The notes: generated from the letters alone by a model not told the origin. DNA of 64,000 nucleotides from an uncultured Christensenella sp. (GCA_949290515.1 CASERZ010000004.1:62001-126000), one strand, 5' to 3'; shown: positions 7,550 through 16,510, counted from the first letter of the stretch. A program made the numbers and translations.

Positions 7550-9355
7550 TCAGTCTTGTTTGTTTTCTTCCGTTTGATTATCCTCAATCGCGCTTGAGGT
7601 ATCGGACTGCTCCCGCTCATCGGACTGCGCGCTTATGTCTTTACGCTTCCCCGCCCCGCGCGCTTTTTTCCTCTTGGGTTTGTCTGTCTTTTCCGCAGAA
7701 GGTTCGTTTTTGACAAGGTGAGTGATATACTCAACCGTCTCTTTATAATTCATACTCTCGACTGCGATAGTAAGCTTGTCTCCCTCTTGCAATACCGTTT
7801 CTCCGTCGGGAACTATGCTCTCTCCGTCGCTCTTTACTATTTCCGTAACGAGTCCGTTGGCAGGCCAGATAATATCCTTTATCCTTCTGCCTATTACAAA
7901 AGCCCCTTGCTCAACAAGCACGCCGAAACTGCGTTTGACAGTCTTTTCGTCCTCGTTGTTCTGCTCTCTCAATCTCTCGAGCAAGCTGTCGTACAAAGGC
8001 GTATTGCCCATAAGTTCCGCCACAAGAAAAGCAGTGAATATTGCTATACCCGTAGGAAGAAAATCCGAATTGTATCCCGACAATTCTACTATGAGCACTA
8101 TTGCCGTAATAGGCGCTCTTACGCTCGCTCCGAAAAACGTAGTCATTGCAATCAACACAAGCGCGGGAAAATATTCTTCGTTCATTCCCATAGCGATAAA
8201 CATTTTGCCCAGTACCGCACCTGACAACGCGCCCATAGCGAGCATAGGTATGAACAGTCCGCCCGTCGCTCCGGCATTGAAACACAACAGCACAAGAATC
8301 ATACGCACGAAAATTATAAGCAACAGCAAAAGCACCGAATACTTGAGACCGTTGTGACAAAGCGTGTCAATCAAAGAGTGTCCGCCCGTATTAACGAAAG
8401 CGAAACCGTCCTCGAAAAACTTGGTGAAAATAAGTCCGAATACGCCCGTCATTACAAAAGCGATAACCAGCCTTGCCCAGTAAGGAAACTGCTTGACGTA
8501 CTTATCGGTGAATTTCTGCGACCTTACCAAAAGGACGTTGAACACTACCGCGAGTACGCCGAGAATTATTCCCATAAGCGCGAGCATACCCATAACTCCC
8601 GCAAACTCTCCCCATTCGCTGAGTTCGTTGAGATTGCCCAAAGGCATAAGACCCTCGATATTGAAAAGCATAGTCGTACTCGACCATTTGAGGTCCTTGA
8701 TAATCATACCGAGCGTTCGGAAAGTAGCCGTACCGAAAATTACCGCCGACGAACCGCACAAAAGCGTAATAGGAGACATTCTCTTCTGACACTCTTCCAT
8801 AGCGAAGATTATACCCGTAAGCGGCGCGTTGAATGCGACAGCTATACCTGCTCCCGCACCGCCTGCCATAACGTATCTGCGCCAGGTAAGTTTGGCTTTC
8901 AGAAGTTGAGTAATCCCCTGCGAACCCATCGCACCTATCTGTACGCTCGGACCTTCGCTTCCCAGAGGCAAACCTGCGATATAGCTCATAAACGAGCCTA
9001 TGAAAGTACCCAGAAGCGTTCTGCCGCTTCTGTAGGAAAGATAACCTCTTACGCTTCCCTCTACGTTGGGAATACCGCTTCCGCGGACATTGGGAATGTA
9101 TTTATGCAAAAGAGCCATTAAAAACGCAAGCCCTATAAGTCCCGCAAAAAAGAGCGGGATAGCCCAAAGATGTTCGAGAACGCCTTTGTAAATAGTCTCT
9201 GACCATTGAATGAGATACCTTGCGAAATAGTTGAAAAAGCCTACGAGAATACCCGAAATAATACCCGCAATACCGCCGTAAGCAATTACGGGCAGTACGA
9301 TATTTTTCATTCTCTCTCCCATCTTTTTCAATCTGTCTTTAGTACTCTGTTGCAT
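7550..9355 (-). CDS. ClC-family chloride channel or antiporter with TrkA-C-like domain
   Basis: Integral membrane anion channel or Cl-/H+ exchanger, 601 residues. The ClC pore motifs are present: GSGIP in the segment VRGSGIPNVEGS, GSEGPSVQ containing the gating glutamate, and GATGGLFIPMLAMGA. Ten or more hydrophobic segments fill residues 20-440. Residues about 470-545 (GVLVEQGAFVIGRRIKDIIW to MNYKETVEYITHLV) look like a TrkA-C ligand-binding domain, which suggests control by a small ligand. The final 50 residues are a basic-acidic hydrophilic tail (KPKRKKARGAGKRK). A terminator lies on each side, so it is probably monocistronic. Confidence 0.9.
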   Translation of the reverse strand: MQQSTKDRLKKMGERMKNIVLPVIAYGGIAGIISGILVGFFNYFARYLIQWSETIYKGVLEHLWAIPLFFAGLIGLAFLMALLHKYIPNVRGSGIPNVEGSVRGYLSYRSGRTLLGTFIGSFMSYIAGLPLGSEGPSVQIGAMGSQGITQLLKAKLTWRRYVMAGGAGAGIAVAFNAPLTGIIFAMEECQKRMSPITLLCGSSAVIFGTATFRTLGMIIKDLKWSSTTMLFNIEGLMPLGNLNELSEWGEFAGVMGMLALMGIILGVLAVVFNVLLVRSQKFTDKYVKQFPYWARLVIAFVMTGVFGLIFTKFFEDGFAFVNTGGHSLIDTLCHNGLKYSVLLLLLIIFVRMILVLLCFNAGATGGLFIPMLAMGALSGAVLGKMFIAMGMNEEYFPALVLIAMTTFFGASVRAPITAIVLIVELSGYNSDFLPTGIAIFTAFLVAELMGNTPLYDSLLERLREQNNEDEKTVKRSFGVLVEQGAFVIGRRIKDIIWPANGLVTEIVKSDGESIVPDGETVLQEGDKLTIAVESMNYKETVEYITHLVKNEPSAEKTDKPKRKKARGAGKRKDISAQSDEREQSDTSSAIEDNQTEENKQD

Positions 9356-9464
9356 ATCCTTTTCCTATAGACGCGCAACGCGTCCTATATAAATATAAAC
9401 CAAAAACATTATTGCCGTCAAGTCAAACCCCAATCACCTAATAAAGAGAGCCCAAAACGGCAAT

Positions 9465-9495
9465 AAAAAGACGGGAGGATTTACCAATCCCCCCG
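9465..9495 (-). terminator. Terminator of the small membrane protein gene
   Basis: Leftward, a 10-bp GC-rich stem (CGGGGGGATT with AATCCTCCCG, one G-U) with a 4-base loop is followed by TCTTTTTATT. Confidence 0.85.
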
Positions 9496-9513
9496 CAGAA
9501 ATAATTGTTTTGC

Positions 9514-9849
9514 TTAACCCAAACTAATTGCGTGTCCCAAAATCATCATTACCCAGTATATACCGATACATACGTAAATAACGACTTTGAACTCTGTCTT
9601 TTTGCTTCTTGCAAAATAATAAGCAGACAACGTAACTACGAGACCCAAAGCAATATCTTTGATAAGATTGAGTGCTCCCATAACTTTGCCGTAAGCTGCT
9701 CCGTCAACCAATTCGAGTATCAAATTAATGACAAAAAGAACTATTGCCAAAATCAAAACTACGCAAGAGCAAATTCCGATAAAGGCATTCATATTGGACC
9801 TTACGGACCTATCTTCGATTTTTTTACCCGTCGATTTTTTCTGTGCCAT
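9514..9849 (-). CDS. Small membrane protein of unknown function
   Basis: 111 residues. A basic N-terminus (MAQKKSTGKKIEDRSVRSN) is followed by hydrophobic stretches at about 22-46, 58-80 and 86-108, so three transmembrane helices are likely, with a short YYFARSKKTEFK loop between the last two. A very strong ribosome site (GGAGGG) and its own downstream terminator support a real single-gene transcript. I do not recognise the family. No neighbour gives a functional clue; the next gene to the left is the ClC protein and the region to the right is repeats. Confidence 0.7.
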   Translation of the reverse strand: MAQKKSTGKKIEDRSVRSNMNAFIGICSCVVLILAIVLFVINLILELVDGAAYGKVMGALNLIKDIALGLVVTLSAYYFARSKKTEFKVVIYVCIGIYWVMMILGHAISLG

Positions 9850-10060
9850 AAAAAAATCCCTCCTTTTTATTGCAATTATATTATATGCTCACTGCTCTTC
9901 AAAGTCAATTATTTACAAAAAAATTAATTACGTTTAATCCGAAAACGGCAAAATCCAACAAAAAAGCCATACGCTAAACAGCCGAGCAAACCGGACTTTA
10001 AGTAGCGTTTTGCATAAGATTTTAAAAGTCGCAAAAGCGCATAAACAAGGAGGTGCTAAT

Positions 10061-10095
10061 AAAAATGTCCGCTTACCTTTGTAGTAAGACGGACA
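10061..10095 (-). terminator. Terminator at the end of the sigma/anti-sigma operon
   Basis: Leftward, TGTCCG and CGGACA (with inner GTAA/TTAC pairing) form a stem followed by TTTTTATT. It lies about 500 bases beyond the anti-sigma stop, past the repeats, and is the first clear terminator in that direction. Confidence 0.65.
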
Positions 10096-10111
10096 TATTA
10101 ACAATCATTCT

Positions 10112-10232
10112 GTACCGCCTAGTAGCGGGTGCGGGCTAGGCTGTAAACATCAGATTTCCCGATAATTTTCTTGATAAGGACGAAGTAATACTTGCAGTAT
10201 TACGATGACGCCGAACTGAAAAGCGCGGAAAA
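10112..10232 (+). repeat. Partial copy of the fold-back repeat
   Basis: The first part (10112-10146) is a copy of the terminal repeat seen at 10260-10295 (GTACCGCC ... CTAGGCTGTAA). The second part (10182-10232) is 51 bases matching 10516-10566 at 50 of 51 positions. The two pieces are probably the ends of a deleted copy of the larger element next to it. Confidence 0.7.
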
Positions 10233-10259
10233 AATTAAGCTAATTTATAATATTAACTC

Positions 10260-10607
10260 AGTACCGCCGAGAAGGGGTGCGAACTAGGCTGTAAGCCGTG
10301 AATTTTGCGATGCTTTGTTGTACCGATATTCAACGGCGCGGATAAGATTTGAGATGCGCATCTTATGGCTGTTATTTTGTTGAGGCACTTGACAATACGG
10401 CAAGTATTGCCGTCGTACCTCGCCGCATAACCGCCGCAATCTGCGCTTCTCAAATTGCAAGCCCCGTATGAATACGGCTTATCCTTCCCGCTTCTTATCG
10501 GCAATGCGAAAGGAAGAAGTAATACTTGCCGTATTACGATGACGCCGAACTGAAAAGCGCGGAAAAGACACGCTTACAGCCAGCGAGCACTCCTACGAGG
10601 CGGTACT
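10260..10607. repeat. Long imperfect palindromic element with terminal inverted repeats
   Basis: The ends are inverted copies of one another: 36 bases at 10260-10295 and 35 bases at 10573-10607, sharing AGTACCGCC at the tip and GGCTGTAAG inside. Inside, further arms pair: GATTTGAGATGCGCA with TGCGCTTCTCAAATT, and GGCTGTTAT with ATAACCGCC. The centre is AATACGGCAAGTATT. The core recurs, inverted, at 40506-40526. No transposase is encoded, so it resembles a MITE or fold-back element. The right end overlaps the last codons of the anti-sigma gene. Confidence 0.75.
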
Positions 10608-11912
10608 AAACCACTCATCGTATTCGTTATCGCTTATTTCGGGACGCGAATCGAATATGCTGCCGAAAATTTCCATTCTCTCTTCTCGCAAAGACTCAAG
10701 TACCGCTACGACTTCGTTATATAACGTAATGAGTTCATCCTTGATTTTTGTGTACAACTCGCTGTCAATGAGATTGACGTAATCGAGAATGACGTTTATT
10801 ATTACGCTCTCGGCAATGCCGTCTTTTATCTCGGCTAAAAGATTTCTGATATCTTCTATTACGTTGTATTTGATAAGATAAGCGTCCAAAGCCAGTATGC
10901 TCGAAACTGTAATATCGTATTCGAGAAGCTGCTTTCTCACTTCGTCAGCCTGAGCAATAAGCTGTTTGGTATTATCGGAAAGACTTCCTCCCCAGATTAT
11001 ACTGTCCTCTATCAGTTTGCAATCCCAGTAATTTTTTCCGCTCTCATTTTCTATCTCGGTGTTAAGCTCGTCAAGTCTGTCTAAAAGCGCATTGATGTTT
11101 TCCAATCTTTCGACGAAAGCGTCTACCTCGGAAAGGATATCGTTGAGAACTCCTCCGCCGATACTGCCCGCTCTGTAATATATAAACTCCTTTTCAATAT
11201 CTTCAAGATAGGAGTCAATCTTATCGCCTACGTATTGCCAGCCTTTTCCGTTGACGAATTCTTCGACGGCATAAGTAGTAGCACTGACTATGCCGAAGAT
11301 GTCAATTTCTTTGAGATAATTCTGCAAGTTAGAAGCCGTTTGTTTTGCAAGACGGTTGACTTTTGAGGATTTCTCGCCGCTTATGACGCTGACTTTGATT
11401 TTATTGTCTTTAGAGGTACAGTCTATAAATCCCAGCTTAGCCGATTCGAGAATAAACGTCTGCATACACTCCTCGGCATTCATATCGGTATAATTGTCAA
11501 ATGCCTTGCCCGACAGCACTATATCCGCATCCTCGTTTTGCGCGGCAATATGAATGACATTTCCGTCCTTGTCCGCAGTAATCAATACGGAAGGATTTAT
11601 GTCAACCTCGTAGCAGGTCGTCTCCAACGTCACTACGGGCTGATTGGACAGATTGGTAAAGTATACTCCGCATACGCTTGCTACTATGACAACTACTAGT
11701 ATGCTTGCCGCTACGCTGACCCACGTAAATATCGTTTTTCTGTTCTTTGCAGCAGCGACGTTTTTACCGAATGACAAAGAAGTCTTTTTGTCGGTTTCAG
11801 GCAAAGAGTTGTCCTGAGTATTGATAGGAGTAGAGAGTATCTTTTTGGTGAGCTTGGGCGTCTTTTTATCCAAACTCATATTCAAAAGATTTTGAATATC
11901 TTTCTTTTTCAT
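10593..11912 (-). CDS. RsgI-like membrane anti-sigma factor
   Basis: Probable inhibitor of the sigma factor encoded just upstream, 439 residues. Residues 1-58 are cytoplasmic and basic. One transmembrane helix follows at about 60-83. The extracytoplasmic segment (YEVDINPSVLITADKDGNVI, then NEDADIVLSG) matches the conserved domain found outside the membrane in RsgI proteins. From about residue 240 the protein is almost entirely helical and lacks a recognisable sensory domain such as a carbohydrate-binding module. The ATG overlaps the sigma stop in an ATGA arrangement. The final codons (STAS and the TAG) lie inside the terminal repeat of a palindromic element, so the original C-terminus may have been replaced. 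Confidence 0.75.
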   Translation of the reverse strand: MKKKDIQNLLNMSLDKKTPKLTKKILSTPINTQDNSLPETDKKTSLSFGKNVAAAKNRKTIFTWVSVAASILVVVIVASVCGVYFTNLSNQPVVTLETTCYEVDINPSVLITADKDGNVIHIAAQNEDADIVLSGKAFDNYTDMNAEECMQTFILESAKLGFIDCTSKDNKIKVSVISGEKSSKVNRLAKQTASNLQNYLKEIDIFGIVSATTYAVEEFVNGKGWQYVGDKIDSYLEDIEKEFIYYRAGSIGGGVLNDILSEVDAFVERLENINALLDRLDELNTEIENESGKNYWDCKLIEDSIIWGGSLSDNTKQLIAQADEVRKQLLEYDITVSSILALDAYLIKYNVIEDIRNLLAEIKDGIAESVIINVILDYVNLIDSELYTKIKDELITLYNEVVAVLESLREERMEIFGSIFDSRPEISDNEYDEWFSTAS

Positions 11913-12439
11913 AGTCCGTACTCCTCCTTAATAATTTTCTGCAAAGTCTTAATTGCCTTGTTGTATCTCCACAGCACCGTACCGAGCGGTATACCCAAAT
12001 CCGATGCTATTTCCCTGTGCTTAAATCCGCCCGACAAGTGCATAAGCACTATTTTTCTGTCCGTTTCCTCAAGCCGCGTGCCTATCAATTCCAGCACCGG
12101 CACATTTGACTCGTCTATTCGGTAACTTCCCGTCTTATCGCGTTCACCGAAGTCCGTAGGAATTACGCGTTTTCTTTTGTTTATCTCATTGTAAGCGGTG
12201 TTTTTTGCTATCTGCATTATCCAGGCAAAAGCATTGCCCGATTGATATTTATCGACGTTTTGTCTGACCTTTATAAACGTATCCTGCGCCAAGTCCTGTG
12301 CCGAATGGTAATTGCCGACTATGGACAGCAAGTAGGCAAACACTTTTCTGCTTGTCATACCGTACAGCTCTTCAAAAGCCTTTTCCTCGCCGAATTTCAT
12401 ACGGCAAAGCAATCCGTCCAAAACTTCGTTATCCGTCAC
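11909..12439 (-). CDS. ECF-type RNA polymerase sigma factor
   Basis: Alternative sigma factor of 176 residues. Region 2 (YHSAQDLAQDTFIKVRQNVD and AFAWIMQIAKNTAYNEINKR) binds core polymerase and the -10 element. Region 4 (GGFKHREIASDLGIPLGTVL) is the helix-turn-helix for the -35 element. The start is GTG at 12439, chosen because AGAGG lies 7 bases upstream and the family's N-terminus fits. It is translationally coupled to the membrane anti-sigma gene, the usual pairing for a surface-stress or surface-sensing switch. The target genes are not visible from this window. Confidence 0.9.
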   Translation of the reverse strand: MTDNEVLDGLLCRMKFGEEKAFEELYGMTSRKVFAYLLSIVGNYHSAQDLAQDTFIKVRQNVDKYQSGNAFAWIMQIAKNTAYNEINKRKRVIPTDFGERDKTGSYRIDESNVPVLELIGTRLEETDRKIVLMHLSGGFKHREIASDLGIPLGTVLWRYNKAIKTLQKIIKEEYGL

Positions 12440-12469
12440 AACAACCTCTTTTGTTTAATAAACAGCTTA

Positions 12470-12498
12470 TTACGCCGTTTTATTGTACTTTTTGTTAC
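12470..12498 (-). promoter_or_regulatory. Possible self-activated ECF promoter
   Basis: Leftward GTAACA, 16 bases, then GGCGTAA, some 30-60 bases before the sigma start. ECF promoters typically have AAC in the -35 and CGT in the -10 element, so this would fit autoregulation. The match is weak and there is no second site in the window to compare. Confidence 0.3.
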
Positions 12499-12941
12499 TT
12501 TTTTATCAATTAATCCAAGTTGTTTATAAATATAAAAGGATAATAGATATATTTATCTCGATATACTTTAATACTTAATATTAAGATAGTATCGATATAT
12601 TATTATAATATAATTTTTCAAGCAAAGCAACTTTCAAAAAGCAAGTACCCTCTTTTAAGTCGACAAAACTTTTGCTGTATATATCGAATAGCGCGCTCCC
12701 CTGTTTTTCTCTTTAAAATGGATTTTTACCCTTAAAGCAGGTAAAATTATAATCTGCAATTATTATTTCAGCTATCTTACACATTTATCGTTAATTTATT
12801 GGCAAACTTTTTTACATTTTGTCACACAATATATCAAGAGGTAAAAAGGCTAAAATTTTTAAGATTGGATAGCCCAAGTTTATTTATCCGCGATAAATAC
12901 CCTGTATGTGTTGATTTTATCGTTAATAAATGTATGTTATA

Positions 12942-12989
12942 ACACATTATATTGAGAAAATTTTTTTATAAAAATACAATATATTGTGG
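12942..12989 (+). promoter_or_regulatory. Pair of NrdR-like boxes upstream of nrdD
   Basis: Two 16-base boxes, ACACATTATATTGAGA at 12942 and ATACAATATATTGTGG at 12974, match the NrdR consensus ACACWATATATWGTGT at 13 and 14 positions. They are 32 bases apart start to start, about three helical turns, which is the spacing known for NrdR pairs. A weaker half-match lies near 12824. The rest of 12440-12941 is AT-rich with no gene that I can see. Confidence 0.7.
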
Positions 12990-13040
12990 TTTGTCAAGCA
13001 TTTTGTCAAAACTTTTTTTATAAATTTTTTGCGTTTTGTC

Positions 13041-13069
13041 TTGCATACCGATAGTCGGTGTGGTATAAT
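13041..13069 (+). promoter_or_regulatory. Promoter of nrdDG
   Basis: TTGCAT, 17-base spacer, perfect TATAAT, ending 32 bases before the nrdD start. The spacer contains the inverted repeat ACCGA/TCGGT. Confidence 0.75.
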
Positions 13070-13101
13070 TTATTTTGCAATAATTCAATGGAGATGATAT
13101 T

Positions 13102-15219
13102 ATGTACGTTATTAAAAAGGATGGAACAAAAGAAGAATACAACGTTCAGAAAGTCGTTACCGCAGTCAATAAATCGGCTTTCCGCGCGCTTGTAAAGTTC
13201 AGCGACGAAGATATTCAGTTTATCTGCGATTTCGTAAACAAAAAAGTCGCCGGTATGAACAAAGAGTTCATTACTATAAGCGAAATGCACAATATCGTAG
13301 AATACGCGCTCGAATCGCTTAACCCTGCTGTTGCAAAAAGCTATAAGGATTACCGCAACTACAAGCAGGACTTCGTGCATATGCTCGACGAAGTTTACAA
13401 AAAGAGTCAGGCTATCATGTACATCGGAGACAAGGAAAACTCCAACTCCGACAGTGCGCTCGTTTCCACGAAGAGAAGTCTTATCTTCAATCAGCTCAAT
13501 AAAGAGTTGTATCAAAAGTTCTTCCTTACAAAAGAAGAGTTGCAGGCTTGCCGCGACGGTTATATCTACGTTCACGATATGTCTGCCCGCCGCGATACTA
13601 TGAACTGCTGCCTCTTCGACGTAGCTACCGTACTCAAGGGCGGTTTTGAAATGGGTAATATCTGGTACAACGAACCCAAAACCCTCGACGTCGCTTTTGA
13701 CGTAATCGGAGATATAGTACTCTCTGCCGCAAGTCAGCAGTACGGCGGTTTTACCGTACCTCAGGTAGACAAAATACTCGAACCCTATGCCGAAAAGACT
13801 TTCAAGAGACAGTATGACAGATATACCTCTCTCGGTCTCACGCCAGAGAAAGCAGAAGAAGAAGCTCTCAAGGACGTAAGAAAAGATATGCTCCAAGGCT
13901 TCCAGGGCTGGGAATACAAGTTCAATACCGTTGCTTCCTCCAGAGGAGACTACCCTTTCATCACCATTACCGGCGGTCTCGGCACATCGCGCTTCGCTAA
14001 GATGGCCAACATCTGTATGCTCGAAGTAAGAAAAGGCGGTCAGGGTAAGAAAGAGTGCAAAAAACCCGTGCTCTTCCCTAAAATCGTATTCCTCTACGAC
14101 GAAAATCTCCACGGCCCCGGCAAAGAACTCGAAGACGTATTCGAGGCAGGTCTCGAATGTTCCGCTAAGACTATGTACCCCGACTGGCTGTCTTTGACAG
14201 GCGAAGGCTACGTAGCAGGCATTTATAAAAAGTACGGAGAGGTCATCTCTCCTATGGGTTGCCGTGCTTTCCTCTCACCTTGGTTTGAGAGAGGCGGTAT
14301 GTACCCCGCGGACGAAAACGATAAACCCGTATTCGTCGGCAGATTCAATATCGGCGCAGTCAGCTTGCACCTGCCTATGATTTACGCTAAGGCTAAGCAA
14401 GAGTCCAAAGACTTCTACGAAGTCCTCGACTACTATCTCAACCTTATCCGTCAGCTCCACTTGCGTACTTACGAGTACCTCGGCGAAATGAGAGCTTCCA
14501 CCAACCCTCTCGCTTACTGCGAAGGCGGTTTCTACGGCGGACACCTCAAGTACAGCGACAAAATCGCTCCCCTTCTCAAAGCAGCTACCGCGTCTTTCGG
14601 TATTACCGCACTCAACGAGTTGCAGGAGATACACAATAAAAAATCTATCGCCGAAGACGGTCAGTTCGCTCTCGAAGTTATGGAATACATCAACAAGAAA
14701 GTCAACGAGTTCAAGGAAGAAGACCACGTACTCTACGCTCTTTACGGCACGCCCGCCGAAAGTCTCTGCGGTCTGCAAATCGAACAGTTCAAGAAAATGT
14801 ACGGCAACGTAAAGAACGTCAGCGACAGACCTTACGTAACCAACTCCTTCCACTGCCACGTAACCGAGGACATCTCCCCTATTCAGAAGCAGGACCTCGA
14901 AAACAGATTCTGGAATCTTATGAACGGCGGTAAAATACAGTACGTCAAGTATCCTATCGACTACAACAAGGACGCTATACGTTCGCTTATAAGACGTGCT
15001 ATGAAGATGGGCTTCTACGAGGGCGTAAACCTTTCCCTCGCATACTGCGACGACTGCGGACATCAGGAACTCAGTATGGACGTATGCCCTAAGTGCGGCA
15101 GTAAGAATCTCACAAAAATCGAGAGAATGAACGGCTATCTCTCCTACTCCAGAGTAAAGGGCGATACACGACTCAACGCCGCTAAGATGGCAGAAATTGC
15201 AGACAGGAAGAGTATGTAA
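13102..15219 (+). CDS. nrdD: Anaerobic (class III) ribonucleoside-triphosphate reductase
   Basis: Glycyl-radical enzyme that reduces ribonucleoside triphosphates to deoxynucleotides without oxygen. 705 residues, a normal length. The N-terminal ATP-cone (MYVIKKDGTKEEYNVQKVV, about 1-90) is the allosteric site. The catalytic barrel includes DMSARRDTMNCCLFDVATVL and NTVASSRGDYPFITITGG. Near the C-terminus a zinc site of two CxxC pairs (CDDCGHQ about 650, CPKCGS about 663) precedes RVKGDTRLNAAKMAEIADR, whose glycine near 686 is the likely radical site. GGAG lies 8 bases before the ATG. NrdR-like boxes upstream suggest repression when dNTP or ATP levels are high. nrdG follows after 1 base. Confidence 0.97.
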   Translation: MYVIKKDGTKEEYNVQKVVTAVNKSAFRALVKFSDEDIQFICDFVNKKVAGMNKEFITISEMHNIVEYALESLNPAVAKSYKDYRNYKQDFVHMLDEVYKKSQAIMYIGDKENSNSDSALVSTKRSLIFNQLNKELYQKFFLTKEELQACRDGYIYVHDMSARRDTMNCCLFDVATVLKGGFEMGNIWYNEPKTLDVAFDVIGDIVLSAASQQYGGFTVPQVDKILEPYAEKTFKRQYDRYTSLGLTPEKAEEEALKDVRKDMLQGFQGWEYKFNTVASSRGDYPFITITGGLGTSRFAKMANICMLEVRKGGQGKKECKKPVLFPKIVFLYDENLHGPGKELEDVFEAGLECSAKTMYPDWLSLTGEGYVAGIYKKYGEVISPMGCRAFLSPWFERGGMYPADENDKPVFVGRFNIGAVSLHLPMIYAKAKQESKDFYEVLDYYLNLIRQLHLRTYEYLGEMRASTNPLAYCEGGFYGGHLKYSDKIAPLLKAATASFGITALNELQEIHNKKSIAEDGQFALEVMEYINKKVNEFKEEDHVLYALYGTPAESLCGLQIEQFKKMYGNVKNVSDRPYVTNSFHCHVTEDISPIQKQDLENRFWNLMNGGKIQYVKYPIDYNKDAIRSLIRRAMKMGFYEGVNLSLAYCDDCGHQELSMDVCPKCGSKNLTKIERMNGYLSYSRVKGDTRLNAAKMAEIADRKSM

Positions 15220-15220
15220 T

Positions 15221-15709
15221 ATGCGCTATCATAACATAACGAAAGACGATATGCTCAACGGCGACGGACTCAGAGTCGTGCTGTGGGTTGCCGGTTGCAC
15301 GCATAAATGTAAAGAATGTCAGAATCCCATTACCTGGGACATCAACGGCGGTCTCGAATTCGGAGAAAGCGAAAAGAAAGAGATTTTCAATCAGCTCGAC
15401 GAATCTTACATATCGGGAATAACCTTCTCGGGAGGAGACCCTCTCCACCCTCAGAACAGACAGCCCGTATACGAACTCGCAAAGGAAATCAAAGAAAAAT
15501 ATCCCGACAAGACGATATGGCTGTATACAGGTTTCCTCTGGGAAGAGATAAAAGATTTGCCTATAATCCCCTATCTTGACGTAATCGTAGACGGAGAGTT
15601 CAAAATCGAACTTCTCGACCCTCAGCTCTATTGGAAAGGCTCGAGCAATCAGCGCGTAATCGACGTTCCCGCCACGCTTAAAAAAGGCGAAGTCGTACTT
15701 CACGCGTAA
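15221..15709 (+). CDS. nrdG: Anaerobic ribonucleotide reductase activating protein
   Basis: Radical-SAM activase that generates the glycyl radical on NrdD, 162 residues. The iron-sulfur cysteines are in GCTHKCKECQNP near residue 25 (CxxxCxxC), and GGDPLHPQN is the SAM-binding GGD motif. The open frame extends back into nrdD, but the start used here (MRYHNITKDDMLNGDGLR) matches the family N-terminus, lies 1 base after the nrdD stop and has AGGAAGAG about 10 bases upstream. Co-transcription with nrdD is certain from spacing. A terminator follows the stop. Confidence 0.96.
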   Translation: MRYHNITKDDMLNGDGLRVVLWVAGCTHKCKECQNPITWDINGGLEFGESEKKEIFNQLDESYISGITFSGGDPLHPQNRQPVYELAKEIKEKYPDKTIWLYTGFLWEEIKDLPIIPYLDVIVDGEFKIELLDPQLYWKGSSNQRVIDVPATLKKGEVVLHA

Positions 15710-15720
15710 TAATATCCCTA

Positions 15721-15751
15721 AAAAAAGGAAGCGGTTGTCGCTTCTTTTTTT
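15721..15751 (+). terminator. Terminator of nrdDG
   Basis: AAAAAGGAAGCG, short loop, CGCTTCTTTTTTT; begins about a dozen bases after the nrdG stop. The remainder up to 15950 shows no gene. Confidence 0.85.
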
Positions 15752-15953
15752 ATTCAACGGTATTGATAAAAACAACGTAACAAAGGCTTTCGGTTTTTAT
15801 GTCGGAAAATCTACGTCGGACGGTCAAAGCTTCTTGAAAATCGTCTTTATGCAAATCTTCGGGCAATGACGGATTTTGTTTGCGTAGGCAAACAAGTCAT
15901 TTGAATTAAACGAAAACATATTCACTGTACGAATTTGCAATTATAAGTCGGTA

Positions 15954-15982
15954 TTGACTGAAAGAAAATAATATGCTATAAT
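15954..15982 (+). promoter_or_regulatory. Promoter of the small membrane protein at 16019
   Basis: TTGACT, 17-base spacer, perfect TATAAT, with AGGGGG close to the following ATG. Confidence 0.75.
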
Positions 15983-16018
15983 TTATATGAATAAAACTTA
16001 TAAACATAAGGGGGCATT

Positions 16019-16450
16019 ATGTTCAAAAAATCTGACGACAACTTTTTCTCTATGGTCGATATTATTCAAAAAGTTATCATATTCTTTATATTAGCAAGCC
16101 TTGCGGGCGGAATAATACTGATATGTTTTGTAGACTTTACGGCTGGCATACTTATGGCGACAGTACTGCCTGTACTTCTTATAGTACTTTCTCTGATACT
16201 GTATGCGATGACTTATGTCGCGATAGATGCAAAAATAGCACGCAACAAAGCTTGCGGAGAGGACTGCTCTTATCTTACGGACCTAATCGACATCAAAAAG
16301 CCTCAACCTGAGAAGCCCAACCCCAACCAAAAGTACATAGATAAAATATTTGAAAAATCAACGGAAGATTGCAATAGTGAACAGGACGTAAAATTTGTAG
16401 AGTACGGGAAGAAAAAAGACAAGACGCCCAAAGACAACGCACCCGATTAA
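16019..16450 (+). CDS. Small two-helix membrane protein, unknown function
   Basis: 143 residues. Two hydrophobic segments (about 17-37 and 41-70, VIIFFILASLAGGIILICFV and GILMATVLPVLLIVLSLILY) are followed by a hydrophilic C-terminal half rich in Lys, Asp and Pro (KKPQPEKPNPNQKYIDKIFE). The layout with two helices and a long tail is seen in DUF4282-like or accessory membrane proteins, but I cannot assign a family. It has its own promoter, an AGGGGG ribosome site and a terminator, so it is a single-gene unit. Confidence 0.7.
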   Translation: MFKKSDDNFFSMVDIIQKVIIFFILASLAGGIILICFVDFTAGILMATVLPVLLIVLSLILYAMTYVAIDAKIARNKACGEDCSYLTDLIDIKKPQPEKPNPNQKYIDKIFEKSTEDCNSEQDVKFVEYGKKKDKTPKDNAPD

Positions 16451-16510
16451 ACTTTGCAAAAACGCTTTAACGCCTTGTGAAAATAAGTGACAACCTCCTC
16501 ATTCAAATCG

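Noticed and set aside
10253..10504. Short leftward frame of 83 codons inside the palindromic element
   Set aside because: Lies wholly within a fold-back repeat, with no ribosome site and a non-protein-like composition.
13018..15775. Leftward frames across nrdD and nrdG
   Set aside because: Antisense of well-supported genes.
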